Assembly: GCA_947623915.1 (NCBI GenBank)
Contig: CANQIB010000013.1
Span: 1 to 64,000 of the forward strand
Direction: 5' to 3'
Length of the DNA: 64,000 nucleotides
Source: an uncultured Ruminiclostridium sp.
Lineage (GTDB): Bacteria; Bacillota; Clostridia; Oscillospirales; Ruminococcaceae
Positions 9,895 through 19,358 of the stretch are shown one piece after another (position 1 is the first letter of the stretch; each line of letters starts with the position of its first letter). The position numbers were made by a program, and so were the translations under genes. The notes under the pieces are model-generated. The model was not told the origin of the DNA. It saw nothing but the letters and a program-made list of their open reading frames with translations, and made no database searches.

Positions 9895-11151
9895 ATGTAT
9901 AATGACCTTATAGACAGCATCGGTTTTCTTAACGGCACAGATCCCGATGTTTCGTCGGCAATGGCAAAGGAGCTTGCGCGTCAAAGGCGTAACCTTGAGC
10001 TTATCGCAAGTGAAAATATAGTATCTCCCGCAGTCATGGCAGCTATGGGCAGCGTGCTTACCAACAAATACGCCGAGGGCTACCCCGCAAAGCGGTATTA
10101 CGGAGGCTGCGAGGCGGTGGATATTGTAGAGAATATAGCGATAGAGCGCGCCTGCAAGCTGTTCGGCGCAAAATACGCAAACGTTCAGCCCCATTCCGGC
10201 GCACAGGCAAATACCGCCGTTTACTTCGCGCTTTTAGAGCCGGGCGATACGGTGCTGGGAATGAGCCTTGCGCACGGCGGACATCTGACTCACGGCTCAC
10301 CCGTGAACATTTCGGGAAAATATTTCAATTTCGTTTCATACGGTCTTGACGAAAAGACGGGAATGATAAATTACGATACTCTCGCAGAGCTGGCAAAGGA
10401 GCATAAGCCTAAGCTGATAGTTGCGGGAGCGAGCGCGTACCCCAGAGCCATTGATTTTGAGAAAATGTCGCAGATAGCAAAGAGCGTCGGCGCTTATCTT
10501 ATGGTCGATATGGCGCATATAGCGGGGCTGGTAGCAGGCGGACAGCATATGTCGCCCGTACCTTATGCGGATATAGTTACCTCTACCACGCATAAAACGC
10601 TTCGCGGACCGAGAGGCGGTCTTATCCTCACCAACGACGAGGAGTTGGCAAAAAAGATAAACAAGGCTATTTTCCCCGGAACGCAGGGAGGACCGCTCAT
10701 GCACATCATCGCCGCAAAGGCGGTGTGCTTCGGCGAGGCGCTTAAACCTGAATTTAAGGATTACGCCAAGCAGACGGTAAAAAATGCGGCGGTGCTTGCC
10801 GATTCTCTGCTCGAAAAGGGCTTTGACCTTGTGTCGGGAGGCACGGACAATCATCTCATGCTGGTAGACCTTCAGCCGTTCAAAATAACCGGCAAGGAGC
10901 TTGAAAAGAAGTTGGACGAGGTATATATCACGGTAAACAAAAACGCCGTGCCCAACGACCCGCAAAGTCCGTTTATAACGAGCGGCGTAAGAATAGGTAC
11001 TCCCGCCGTAACCACGAGAGGACTTAAAGAAGACGATATGAAAGCTATCGCCGAATGTATTTATCTTACCGCGTCCGATTTTGAAAACAACGCAGACAAG
11101 GTAAGGGAAACCGTTACGGGTATTTGTAAAAAATATCCTCTTTACGAATAA
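9895..11151 (+). CDS. glyA: Serine hydroxymethyltransferase
   Basis: [45 protein letters not shown]. Confidence 0.97.
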   Translation: MYNDLIDSIGFLNGTDPDVSSAMAKELARQRRNLELIASENIVSPAVMAAMGSVLTNKYAEGYPAKRYYGGCEAVDIVENIAIERACKLFGAKYANVQPHSGAQANTAVYFALLEPGDTVLGMSLAHGGHLTHGSPVNISGKYFNFVSYGLDEKTGMINYDTLAELAKEHKPKLIVAGASAYPRAIDFEKMSQIAKSVGAYLMVDMAHIAGLVAGGQHMSPVPYADIVTSTTHKTLRGPRGGLILTNDEELAKKINKAIFPGTQGGPLMHIIAAKAVCFGEALKPEFKDYAKQTVKNAAVLADSLLEKGFDLVSGGTDNHLMLVDLQPFKITGKELEKKLDEVYITVNKNAVPNDPQSPFITSGVRIGTPAVTTRGLKEDDMKAIAECIYLTASDFENNADKVRETVTGICKKYPLYE

Positions 11152-11160
11152 AAAGATCCG

Positions 11161-11200
11161 CAAAACGAGAGAGCATATCCCTCGTTTTGTTGGCTTTTAA
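11161..11200 (+). terminator. glyA terminator
   Basis: caaaacgag...ctcgttttg stem followed by T-rich sequence. Confidence 0.6.
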
Positions 11201-11241
11201 AAAAGGTTTCGTTAATTTTAAATTTTGAGAGGGAAGTAGAA

Positions 11242-12399
11242 ATGGCAAAAGAAGCAAATGAAAGCGAGATCATTTTCACACAGTCGAACAGGGTAGCTCC
11301 TTTGGCGCTTATTGCGCTGAGCGGCGCGCAGACTTTGGCGGAAAAGATCAACAATTATCTGGTGGAATGGTCGAACGACGCCGGATATAAGTATGATAAT
11401 TTCCTTATCGAAAACGAGTGTCCGCGTTTTTCCAGCGGCGACGGAAAGGGAATACTTAAAAGCACGGTAAGAGGCGACGACATCTATCTGATAGTTGACG
11501 TCGGAAACTACAGCTGCACCTATAATATGTTCGGTAAAGACAACGCCATGTCCCCAGACGACCATTTCCAGGACTTAAAGCGTATTATCCAGGCGATAAG
11601 CGGAAAAGCGCACAGGATAAACGTTATAATGCCGATACTCTACGGAGGCAGGCAGCACAGAAGAAATTACCGCGAATCTCTTGACTGCGCGGTAGCTCTT
11701 CAGGAGCTGGAAGCTATGGGCGTTTCCAACATCATAACCTTTGACGCGCATGACCCCAGAGTGTGCAATGCCGTTCCGCTGATGGGCTTTGATAATGTAA
11801 TACCTACATATCAGGTGCTGAAAGCAATGTTCAAGAACATCAAGGACCTTACCATAAACAAAGATAATTTCATGGTGGTAAGTCCCGATGAGGGCGCTTT
11901 GAACAGAAATATGTACTATGCCTCCGTGCTTGAGGTGGAAATGGGAATGTTTTACAAACGCCGCGATTATTCGCAGGTGGTGAACGGCAGGAACCCGATA
12001 GTCGCTCATGAATATCTGGGAAATTCCGTTGAGGGCAAAGATATATTTGTCGCCGACGATATTATTTCTTCGGGAGAATCCATGCTGGATATAGCAATAG
12101 GACTAAAGAAACGCAACGCAAGAAGAATATTTGCCTATGCTACTTATCCTATTTTCACCAACGGTTTGGACAAATTCGACCAGGCGTACAAGGACGGAAT
12201 GATAGATTATGTGTTCGGAACGAATTTGACATATCGCACGCCTGAGCTGCTCAGCCGCGAGTGGTTCTGCGACGTGGACGTTTCCAAATACATCGCGTAT
12301 CTCATAATGGCGCTCAATCACGACGTATCGACCGGCAAGGTAATAGATCCGCACAAGAAGATAAGCAATCTGCTTGCGCAGCACAAGCCGAAAGCGTGA
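11242..12399 (+). CDS. Ribose-phosphate pyrophosphokinase-like protein (divergent, 385 aa)
   Basis: MPILYGGRQHRR, FDAHDPRV, VADDIISSGESMLDIA PRPP loop. Confidence 0.85.
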   Translation: MAKEANESEIIFTQSNRVAPLALIALSGAQTLAEKINNYLVEWSNDAGYKYDNFLIENECPRFSSGDGKGILKSTVRGDDIYLIVDVGNYSCTYNMFGKDNAMSPDDHFQDLKRIIQAISGKAHRINVIMPILYGGRQHRRNYRESLDCAVALQELEAMGVSNIITFDAHDPRVCNAVPLMGFDNVIPTYQVLKAMFKNIKDLTINKDNFMVVSPDEGALNRNMYYASVLEVEMGMFYKRRDYSQVVNGRNPIVAHEYLGNSVEGKDIFVADDIISSGESMLDIAIGLKKRNARRIFAYATYPIFTNGLDKFDQAYKDGMIDYVFGTNLTYRTPELLSREWFCDVDVSKYIAYLIMALNHDVSTGKVIDPHKKISNLLAQHKPKA

Positions 12400-12468
12400 G
12401 CAAGTCCTTCCGTTTTGGGAAAACGCCTTTAGTACGGTGAACAGCGAATACATGAAAGGAATGATAAT

Positions 12469-13725
12469 ATGCCGTTAGCTGACAGGATACGTCCGCAGAC
12501 CTTGGACGAAATGGTGGGGCAAAGTCATATTCTGGCAAAAGGCAAGCCCTTGTATAATATAATCACCAAGGGCAAGATACCGAATATGATTTTTTACGGC
12601 ACATCGGGAGTCGGCAAAACAACGGTGGCAAATATCATCGCCAAACAGACCAGCATGAGCCTTTACCGTTTAAACGGCACACAGGCGTCTACCTCCGACA
12701 TAAAGGATATAGTATCAAATCTCGGTACGTTCGCCGCGGCAAACGGGATACTGCTTTTTCTGGACGAGATACAGTATCTTAACAAAAAACAGCAGCAAAC
12801 GTTGCTGGAGTATATCGAAACGGGAGAGATCACTTTGATCGCTTCCACTACCGAAAATCCGTACTTTTATGTGTATAATGCGGTGCTGTCGAGATGTACG
12901 GTATTTGAGTTCAAACCGGTCACGCCGAAAGAAACCGAACCTGCGGTTCGCCGCGCTCTTGACTTGATAGGAAAAGAGCTTGGCTGCGAGTTCAAAGCGG
13001 ACGACGAGGTGATAGAGCATATCGCGTACGGCTGCGGGGGAGACGTCCGCAAAGCGGTAAACACGGTCGAATTATGCGCGCTTTCCTGTGAAAACAACAC
13101 CATAACAATGGAGACCGCGCGGATTTTGACCCAAAAAAGCAGCATGAGCTATGACCGCGACGGCGATAAGCATTATGATATACTTTCCGCGTTCCAAAAG
13201 TCTATACGCGGTTCCGACGAAAACGCCGCTTTGCATTATATGGCGCGACTTATCGCGGCAGGCGATATTACGTCGCTGTGCAGACGGCTGCTTGTCACGG
13301 CAAGCGAGGATATAGGACTGGCTTATCCTATGGCGATACCCATTGTAAAAGCGTGCGTGGACAGCGCGTTACAGCTCGGACTTCCCGAAGCAAAGATACC
13401 TCTTGCCGACGCGGTGATATTACTTTGTACCTCACCGAAATCAAACAGCGGCGTTATGGCTATATCTGCGGCGCTGGAGGACGTGGAAAAGGGAAATACC
13501 GGAGATTTTCCGCGGCATCTTCAAAATGTACACTATGACGGAGAGGGCGCCGAGGTCAAAGGTCAGCATTATCTCTATCCGCACAACTATCCGAATCATT
13601 ATGTCGAGCAGCAGTATCTGCCCGATGAAATAAAGGACAGAGTGTACTATCAATTTGGCGAGAACAAGCTGGAACAGCAGGCAAAGGCATATCGTGACAG
13701 CATAAAAGGCAAAAGCGGCAAATAG
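12469..13725 (+). CDS. rarA: Replication-associated recombination protein A (MgsA/RarA AAA ATPase)
   Basis: PLADRIRPQTLDEMVGQSHIL, GTSGVGKTTVANIIA, HNYPNHYVEQQYLP. Confidence 0.95.
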   Translation: MPLADRIRPQTLDEMVGQSHILAKGKPLYNIITKGKIPNMIFYGTSGVGKTTVANIIAKQTSMSLYRLNGTQASTSDIKDIVSNLGTFAAANGILLFLDEIQYLNKKQQQTLLEYIETGEITLIASTTENPYFYVYNAVLSRCTVFEFKPVTPKETEPAVRRALDLIGKELGCEFKADDEVIEHIAYGCGGDVRKAVNTVELCALSCENNTITMETARILTQKSSMSYDRDGDKHYDILSAFQKSIRGSDENAALHYMARLIAAGDITSLCRRLLVTASEDIGLAYPMAIPIVKACVDSALQLGLPEAKIPLADAVILLCTSPKSNSGVMAISAALEDVEKGNTGDFPRHLQNVHYDGEGAEVKGQHYLYPHNYPNHYVEQQYLPDEIKDRVYYQFGENKLEQQAKAYRDSIKGKSGK

Positions 13726-13738
13726 CCGTATAATACAA

Positions 13739-13775
13739 ATTCCCGACGGTCATTTTTCTCCGTCGGGATTTTTTT
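13739..13775. terminator. Terminator between convergent rarA and TSUP gene
   Basis: tcccgacgg-tcatttttct-ccgtcggga followed by ttttttt. Confidence 0.75.
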
Positions 13776-14124
13776 GTCTGTCGGCTCTGTGGAACAGCTC
13801 TTTTGCTCCTACCGCCGCCAACAGTACGGCAAACAGCTTTCTGAGCAGGGTATTGTCGATGTACATTCCCGCCGCGCAGCCTGCCGCCGCTCCCAGCAGG
13901 CCGAAAAATCCGTAAGTCTTTATTGCCGAAAAAGCTATCAGTTTGTTTTTGGCATGAAATATAAGCGACAGAAGCGCTATGGGCAGAAAAAACATAAGGT
14001 TAGCGCCCTGTGCGATGCTTTGCGGGGTGTCGGTAAATACGGAAAGATAGACAAGAAAGATAAACCCTCCGCCAAGTCCCATTGAGGCGGCGGCGCCGGC
14101 GAGAAATCCGATAAAAACATTCAT
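13750..14124 (-). CDS. TSUP (TauE/SafE) permease, C-terminal half-like
   Basis: MNVFIGFLAGAAASMGLGGGFIF..., hydrophobic; overlaps upstream partner by 4 nt (ATGA). Confidence 0.8.
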   Translation of the reverse strand: MNVFIGFLAGAAASMGLGGGFIFLVYLSVFTDTPQSIAQGANLMFFLPIALLSLIFHAKNKLIAFSAIKTYGFFGLLGAAAGCAAGMYIDNTLLRKLFAVLLAAVGAKELFHRADRQKNPDGEK

Positions 14125-14474
14125 GTCAGCAGTATCCTTACGGAGCTTATCAGTATTATTATCCCGAACAGCCTCCTCAGCAGGTCGTCGGGTATCTTTT
14201 TGAGCAGCAGCGCTCCCGCTGCCGCTCCGGCAAGTCCCCACGGAATGTACTGCCATGCCAAAGAAAAGTCCAGCTTTCCTTGAATGTAATAAACGGCGGT
14301 AGTAAAAAGGCTGAGCGTAAATATCAGCGCTACCGAGGTGGCGTGCGCTTTTTTAGCGTCAATGCCGCTTTTTTCAAGGCAGGGAACTGCCGCGATCCCT
14401 CCTCCCGACCCGAAAAGCCCGTTTAGTATACCGCACAGCGTCCCCAGAAGATAATCGACGTGTTTTTTCATCAT
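14121..14474 (-). CDS. TSUP (TauE/SafE) permease, N-terminal half-like
   Basis: GILNGLFGSGGGIAAVPCLEKSGIDAKKAHATSVALIF TSUP signature. Confidence 0.82.
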   Translation of the reverse strand: MMKKHVDYLLGTLCGILNGLFGSGGGIAAVPCLEKSGIDAKKAHATSVALIFTLSLFTTAVYYIQGKLDFSLAWQYIPWGLAGAAAGALLLKKIPDDLLRRLFGIIILISSVRILLT

Positions 14475-14531
14475 ATCACCCGTTTATAGTTTCTGAAAAA
14501 GTCGCGCGATTATGCAAAACGAATGCCCGTG

Positions 14532-14570
14532 TAAAATAAAACGGGCTGCCGCTTAGAGCAACAGCCCGAT
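14532..14570 (-). terminator. Terminator downstream of the 6S-like RNA
   Basis: Minus strand cgggctgttgctctaagcggcagcccgttttatttt. Confidence 0.8.
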
Positions 14571-14582
14571 ATTTTTAAAAGA

Positions 14583-14765
14583 ACCGCCTTGCCGTGGTAT
14601 GAAGATAAAACCCGCACAACAGTACGGTGGGTTAATTTCTCCCGAACGGTTCACGCTCCCTTCGTCCGCAAAAGCGGGAGGTCTGCAATCCGCGTTCGGA
14701 GGCGAAATCCCTATTATTTTTTGTTGGATCATATACATTCATACTTAAACGCACAAGGCAGTAAA
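14583..14765 (-). ncRNA. ssrS: 6S RNA-like ncRNA
   Basis: Closing stem actgccttg...gtatgaa / ttcatac...caaggcggt, large central bubble with small 3' hairpin (aaccc..gggtt), terminal stem ctccgaacg...cgttcgggag with ctccc/gggag; terminator; neighbourhood of rarA as for B. subtilis 6S-1. Confidence 0.7.
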
Positions 14766-14772
14766 CAAGTCC

Positions 14773-15093
14773 TTATTCGTTTTCCTCGTAGTCGAACATT
14801 TGGGAGAAAAGCTCGAAAAAAGCATTTCCGACGCGCTTATATTCTTCGTCGTTGTCGATGGAATCAAGATACTTTTCTCCGTTGTTTTCCATTTCCTTGA
14901 GGAAAACTATCTCGTCCTCGTCGGATTCGTTATTTTCATCCTCGGAGTAGGGAGTAAGCGCGTAGTAAAAAGAACCGTCCACCTCAAGCCGATAAAACAC
15001 CTCGAAAGTTACCGTGTTGCCTTCCTCGTCCTCAAGGTCGATAAGCTCATAATCGTATTCTTCGTCGTTGTTCATCTTCTCGGTATCGGACAT
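14773..15093 (-). CDS. DUF1292-like acidic protein (YrzB family)
   Basis: YELIDLEDEEGNTVTFEVFYRLEVDGSFYYALTP...DEDEIVFLKE. Confidence 0.85.
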   Translation of the reverse strand: MSDTEKMNNDEEYDYELIDLEDEEGNTVTFEVFYRLEVDGSFYYALTPYSEDENNESDEDEIVFLKEMENNGEKYLDSIDNDEEYKRVGNAFFELFSQMFDYEENE

Positions 15094-15141
15094 TTCGGTC
15101 TTCCTTTCATATCATATTCCTTTCGGCTCTTTTCGGTTATT

Positions 15142-15170
15142 ATTTTACACGAAAATGAACACCTTGTCAA
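15142..15170 (-). promoter_or_regulatory. Sigma-A promoter of the DUF1292 gene (TTGACA-17-TAAAAT)
   Basis: Minus strand TTGACAaggtgttcattttcgtgTAAAAT. Confidence 0.7.
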
Positions 15171-15297
15171 GTGGTATTTTATGTTTTTGACCGCTTAAAA
15201 CGCCGTTCGGCGCTTTCTGTCGTGTAACGTGTGAAACTTTATTCATATTATCCAAAAATTTATTGTGTATTTTGTACAATAATTTTCAACATTGTTA

Positions 15298-15326
15298 TTG
15301 ACTTTTATTTCTGTTTGTGCTATCAT
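15298..15326 (+). promoter_or_regulatory. Sigma-A promoter of the orphan ncRNA (TTGACT-17-TATCAT)
   Basis: TTGACTtttatttctgtttgtgcTATCATataat. Confidence 0.7.
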
Positions 15327-15332
15327 ATAATC

Positions 15333-15895
15333 AAGGGAAAGAGAATATCCCCAGACAGAGCAGGAGGCTTGGTGCATAACTCTTTACTCAAATAAAGCAC
15401 AAAATGCTCGGTGTATATATTATGGAAACTGTATACAAATAACAGTCGGCAAGGAGGCGAGTCCGATGGCACAGGATACAGTATCCGCATCACAGTCCGT
15501 CGGAACTCGGACTGAATAGGAAATAAAATTGCAGCTTGCTCATACGGCATTTGCAAATGATTTCAAGGACGGGATTTACCCGATATGATGAGTCCGACGG
15601 TTTGTGATAAGGATAAACAGCAAAAATTACATAAGCAGAAATATCTGCACTTTACCGCGAGAGCGTTTATATACACTACCCGATGTTGTAAAGGCAGGGT
15701 GATTGAAATGATCAGTGAAGTTTCAGCGAAAAGGGGCAGCGGATAAGCGGCTGCCTTATCGGCGGATAACACCGCAAATAAATTGTGAGGTATACTCCGA
15801 TGTACTGATTACTTCGGTCGGCGTTAAGCGGACAAATAAAAATTAAATATGTTGCCGGGCTTTGAAGCTAAAACTTCAAAGCCTGTTGTTTTGTG
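15333..15895 (+). ncRNA. Large (~560 nt) structured noncoding RNA, family unassigned
   Basis: No + strand ORF; promoter at 5' end; many nested hairpins (ggatacagtatcc, gtccga..tcggac, cggg..cccg, gcagaaatatctgc, ggcagc..gctgcc); perfect 10-bp terminator stem at 3' end. Confidence 0.65.
15858..15893 (+). terminator. Terminator of the orphan ncRNA
   Basis: ggctttgaag-ctaaaa-cttcaaagcc followed by tgttgtttt. Confidence 0.75.
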
Positions 15896-16031
15896 AAAAG
15901 AGTCGAGATATACTATCCCGATTTTGATTGACATATCGGACGATTTATGATAAAATAACAAATAAAGGTATCCGAAATAACGGAAATTTCGGATTTATGG
16001 TCAAAGCCTTAAAAGATAAGACGGTGAACAG

Positions 16032-17027
16032 ATGGGGTACAGGATAAATCTCGGAAACTGGGGCAGCGTGTTTGCCGTTCCGTCCGATGTTGTAGATAAA
16101 TACATAAAAATTGCCGGCGGGAGCGCCGTCAAGGTTTTACTCTATTTTCTCAGAAACAGCGGAAGAGAAACGGATACTCTTCGGGCGTCACAGGACCTCT
16201 GCATAAAAGAGGAGGACATCACCGACGCTCTGATTTTTTGGGAACAGCAGGGTATCCTGAAAAGCAGCGGGAACGAGTTTTCGCCGGCGGACGGTCCTTT
16301 ATCGAGAAATGCCGAAAAAACAGACGCGGCTTTTTCTCAAACGGACGATGCCGCTAAAAAAAACGCGGAGCTTATACGTTCCGCCGCGCTGCGCACTCCC
16401 GATTTTTCCCCCTCGCAGATAGCCGATACGGTTAGGGGCGACGACAAGGTAAGCTATCTGTTCAAGGTTTGTGAAAAGCTGTACGGCAGACCACTAAAGC
16501 ACGCGGAGCAAAACGCTCTGGTGGCGATCACCGAGCATATAGGGCTTCCCGCCGAGGTGGCGCTTATGCTGGTGGATTATTGCTTTTCCATAGGCAAGAC
16601 CTCGCCCGCGTATATGAAAGCAGCCGCGATGGACTGGGCGGAAAAGGAAGTAGTTACGCTTTCTTCCGCGGAGGAATATGTGATAAAACTGCAATCGGCG
16701 CATAACGCGGAAAACACGGTAAAATCGCTTTTCGGGCTTGACAGGGCGATGTCGCAAAAGGAAAAGGATTTTTCGACCGTTTGGGTAAACGAGTGGGGCT
16801 TTTCGCCGGAGATGATAAAAGCCGCGTATGATATAAATATCAATGCGAAAGGAAAAAGCTCCTTTCCGTATATAAATAAGATCTTGGAAAACTGGCATGA
16901 AAAAGGCATAACTTCGCCGCAGCAGATAAATGACGGGCAAAGCGCGGCAAAAGCGGCGCAAAACTCGTCGCTCGACACTTCGACGATATATCAGAGAATA
17001 CTTGACGATTACAAAAAAGGAGAATGA
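16032..17027 (+). CDS. DnaD-domain replication initiation/primosome protein
   Basis: N-terminal winged-helix-like region, DnaD-like C-terminal (WAEKEVVTLSSAEEYV); overlaps the DnaC-like gene by 4 nt. Confidence 0.8.
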   Translation: MGYRINLGNWGSVFAVPSDVVDKYIKIAGGSAVKVLLYFLRNSGRETDTLRASQDLCIKEEDITDALIFWEQQGILKSSGNEFSPADGPLSRNAEKTDAAFSQTDDAAKKNAELIRSAALRTPDFSPSQIADTVRGDDKVSYLFKVCEKLYGRPLKHAEQNALVAITEHIGLPAEVALMLVDYCFSIGKTSPAYMKAAAMDWAEKEVVTLSSAEEYVIKLQSAHNAENTVKSLFGLDRAMSQKEKDFSTVWVNEWGFSPEMIKAAYDININAKGKSSFPYINKILENWHEKGITSPQQINDGQSAAKAAQNSSLDTSTIYQRILDDYKKGE

Positions 17028-18010
17028 CCATGGCTTATCCTTCCGCTTACTATCAGCAGGCAGAGCAAATATTAGAGCAGCGGCGGTTTGAAAACAGCGT
17101 CGTGGAATCCGAACGGGAAAAGGAAATATCCGAGAAAGTATCGGGCGCTGCCGAGCTGCTTAAACAGCTTGCGGGTACGGTCGATAAGCTGGCGGGAATA
17201 ATCCTTTCGCACGACCCCGATATCGGGCAGAAGGTGGAAAAGCTGAAAGACGAAAACCTGTCGATGCAGGATAAACTGAGCGAATTGCTGAAAGCAAACG
17301 GCTACCCATGCGATTATCTCGATAAAATATACACCTGCAAAAAATGTCATGATACCGGAGTATACGGCGATGTACGCTGCGAATGTTTTCACGCGGTCTT
17401 AAAACAGATAGCCTCAAAGGAACTTAGCAAAAGCCTGCCTATCGGTTCCTGCGGATTTGAGAATTTCGACCTTAAATATTACAGCGACGCGCCTTCTCCC
17501 GCGCTTGGCGGACTTTCTCCCAGAGAGATAATGGAAACAAATCTGCGTTACTGTGAAAAATACGCGGAAAATTTTCATGTCCCCTGCGAATCGGTCTTTA
17601 TGAGCGGTGGTACGGGCTTAGGGAAAACGCACCTCTCCCTTGCGATAGCGAGAAAAGTCATCGACATGGAATATTCCGTCGTGTACGGTTCCGCACCCGA
17701 TTTGCTCAGGCAGATAGAAACGGAGCATTTCGACCGAAAAGAGGGCTCGGACGGTGTTATATCAACGGTCAAGGAGTGCGACCTGCTTGTTTTGGACGAC
17801 CTCGGCGCGGAATTCAACACGCAGTTTTATGTTTCCTGTATCTATGATATTATAAATACAAGACTGAATTTCGGCAGACCGACGATAGTAAATTCTAATC
17901 TTGCGTTTCAGGAGCTTGCGGGGAGGTATACCGACCGTATAGCCAGCAGGCTGCAATCAATGAAAAACCTTATTTTCAGCGGAGTTGATATAAGAACGTT
18001 AAAACGATGA
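17024..18010 (+). CDS. DnaC/DnaI-like ATP-binding helicase loader
   Basis: CKKCHDTGVYGDVRCECF zinc-binding; FMSGGTGLGKTHLSLAIA Walker A; LLVLDDLGAE Walker B. Confidence 0.88.
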   Translation: MTMAYPSAYYQQAEQILEQRRFENSVVESEREKEISEKVSGAAELLKQLAGTVDKLAGIILSHDPDIGQKVEKLKDENLSMQDKLSELLKANGYPCDYLDKIYTCKKCHDTGVYGDVRCECFHAVLKQIASKELSKSLPIGSCGFENFDLKYYSDAPSPALGGLSPREIMETNLRYCEKYAENFHVPCESVFMSGGTGLGKTHLSLAIARKVIDMEYSVVYGSAPDLLRQIETEHFDRKEGSDGVISTVKECDLLVLDDLGAEFNTQFYVSCIYDIINTRLNFGRPTIVNSNLAFQELAGRYTDRIASRLQSMKNLIFSGVDIRTLKR

Positions 18011-18029
18011 ACGAAAGGGTGTGAGCTGC

Positions 18030-19322
18030 ATGAAAATATCGGCGTTTGGCTCGCTTATTTTGATATTTGCCGTGATAGCCGTATTTTTTATTCCGGCTCA
18101 CGAAACGCTGCTTGCGGACAACGCCGGCATTTTGGCGGCTGCCTCTCATGAAAAAGCCAAATACGAAGACGTAAGAGCGGAGGTGGACGTTCCGCCGGAG
18201 CTGCCGTTTGATTTTTCGTTTGACATAAACCAAACAACTGGGGATTTTACCTGCGATGTAAAGTCGAATGTTTCTTCGGGTTATTACAGCAAGCCGCAGC
18301 TGCTGAAGCTCACCAGCAGCTATGAACTGTATTATACTACCGACGGTACGCTTCCCGATGAAAACAGCTTAAAATATGACCCCGACGTGGGAATAAATAT
18401 AGATTCAAATATGCTTATTTGTGTTCGTGCAAAGGATAATGACAAGTTTTCGGACGTCATGGCGGGGTCTTATGTGATTTTCAAAGACGCTACCTCCTAC
18501 AAATACGCATACGGGTATAATTCCCTTGACTCTTTGGAGCAATATGTTTATGAAAAATTGTATGATACAGTTGTAAATTTCGACCCTGTTTTTGAAGTCG
18601 GCAATCTCGGAATAAATTACTCCCAACTATGCAAGATAATGTTTTGTGTAAACTATGACAATCCCATGCTGTTCCAGATGAGCGATTTTCCCGCTATCCA
18701 AAAGGGAACGAAAGACAACGTAAAAGAAGTATATATGTATTATCTGTTCGATGAGGACGAATGTAAAACATTGCGTGAGAGCTGTCAAAAAAGAGTAGAC
18801 GAGATAATGAGCGAGGCGGACGGCAGTATTTCGCTTATGGATTATATTTACAACGTGCATTACAGCATACTTGACAATGCGGTATATTTGGACGATCCTG
18901 ACGACGAGAATATATATGACGCTTACGGAGTTTTGGTAAAAGGAACGGGAGTTTGCGAGTCCTATTCGCGCGCTTTTGAGTATATATGTCAGCGAATGGG
19001 CGTGGATAATATTTTAGTAAACGGAGTAAGCGATGATGTGCCGCATATGTGGAATATGATAAAATTCGGAGATGAATGGTATCATATCGACCTTACATGG
19101 GACGACGGCGACGACGGAAATATTTACTACGATTATTTCAACGTAAGCGACGATATTATTGAGCAGTACGGCTACCGCGAGATCTCTCCTCCGATAGGGG
19201 ACGGGGAGATGCGCGATTCGGAAAACGTATATAATTATTACGAGCTTCCCGTAGCGGACAGTATGGAGTACAATTATTCATATTATTATTACGGGGAAAC
19301 CTACGACGAGGTTTATTACTGA
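18030..19322 (+). CDS. Secreted transglutaminase-domain protein with chitobiase/CHB_HEX_C-like domain
   Basis: YYTTDGTLPDENSLKY; GVCESYSRAFEYICQRMGVDNILVNG...HMWNMIKFGDEWYHIDLTWDD. Confidence 0.82.
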   Translation: MKISAFGSLILIFAVIAVFFIPAHETLLADNAGILAAASHEKAKYEDVRAEVDVPPELPFDFSFDINQTTGDFTCDVKSNVSSGYYSKPQLLKLTSSYELYYTTDGTLPDENSLKYDPDVGINIDSNMLICVRAKDNDKFSDVMAGSYVIFKDATSYKYAYGYNSLDSLEQYVYEKLYDTVVNFDPVFEVGNLGINYSQLCKIMFCVNYDNPMLFQMSDFPAIQKGTKDNVKEVYMYYLFDEDECKTLRESCQKRVDEIMSEADGSISLMDYIYNVHYSILDNAVYLDDPDDENIYDAYGVLVKGTGVCESYSRAFEYICQRMGVDNILVNGVSDDVPHMWNMIKFGDEWYHIDLTWDDGDDGNIYYDYFNVSDDIIEQYGYREISPPIGDGEMRDSENVYNYYELPVADSMEYNYSYYYYGETYDEVYY

Positions 19323-19358
19323 GCATAATTCCTATGACTTATCGAAAGGAGGAAGAAC

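Noticed and set aside
15323-15772. Two minus-strand ORFs (77 and 69 aa) in the large intergenic gap
   Set aside because: No convincing SD or motif, and they are antisense to a region with a plus-strand promoter, terminator and dense RNA-like structure.
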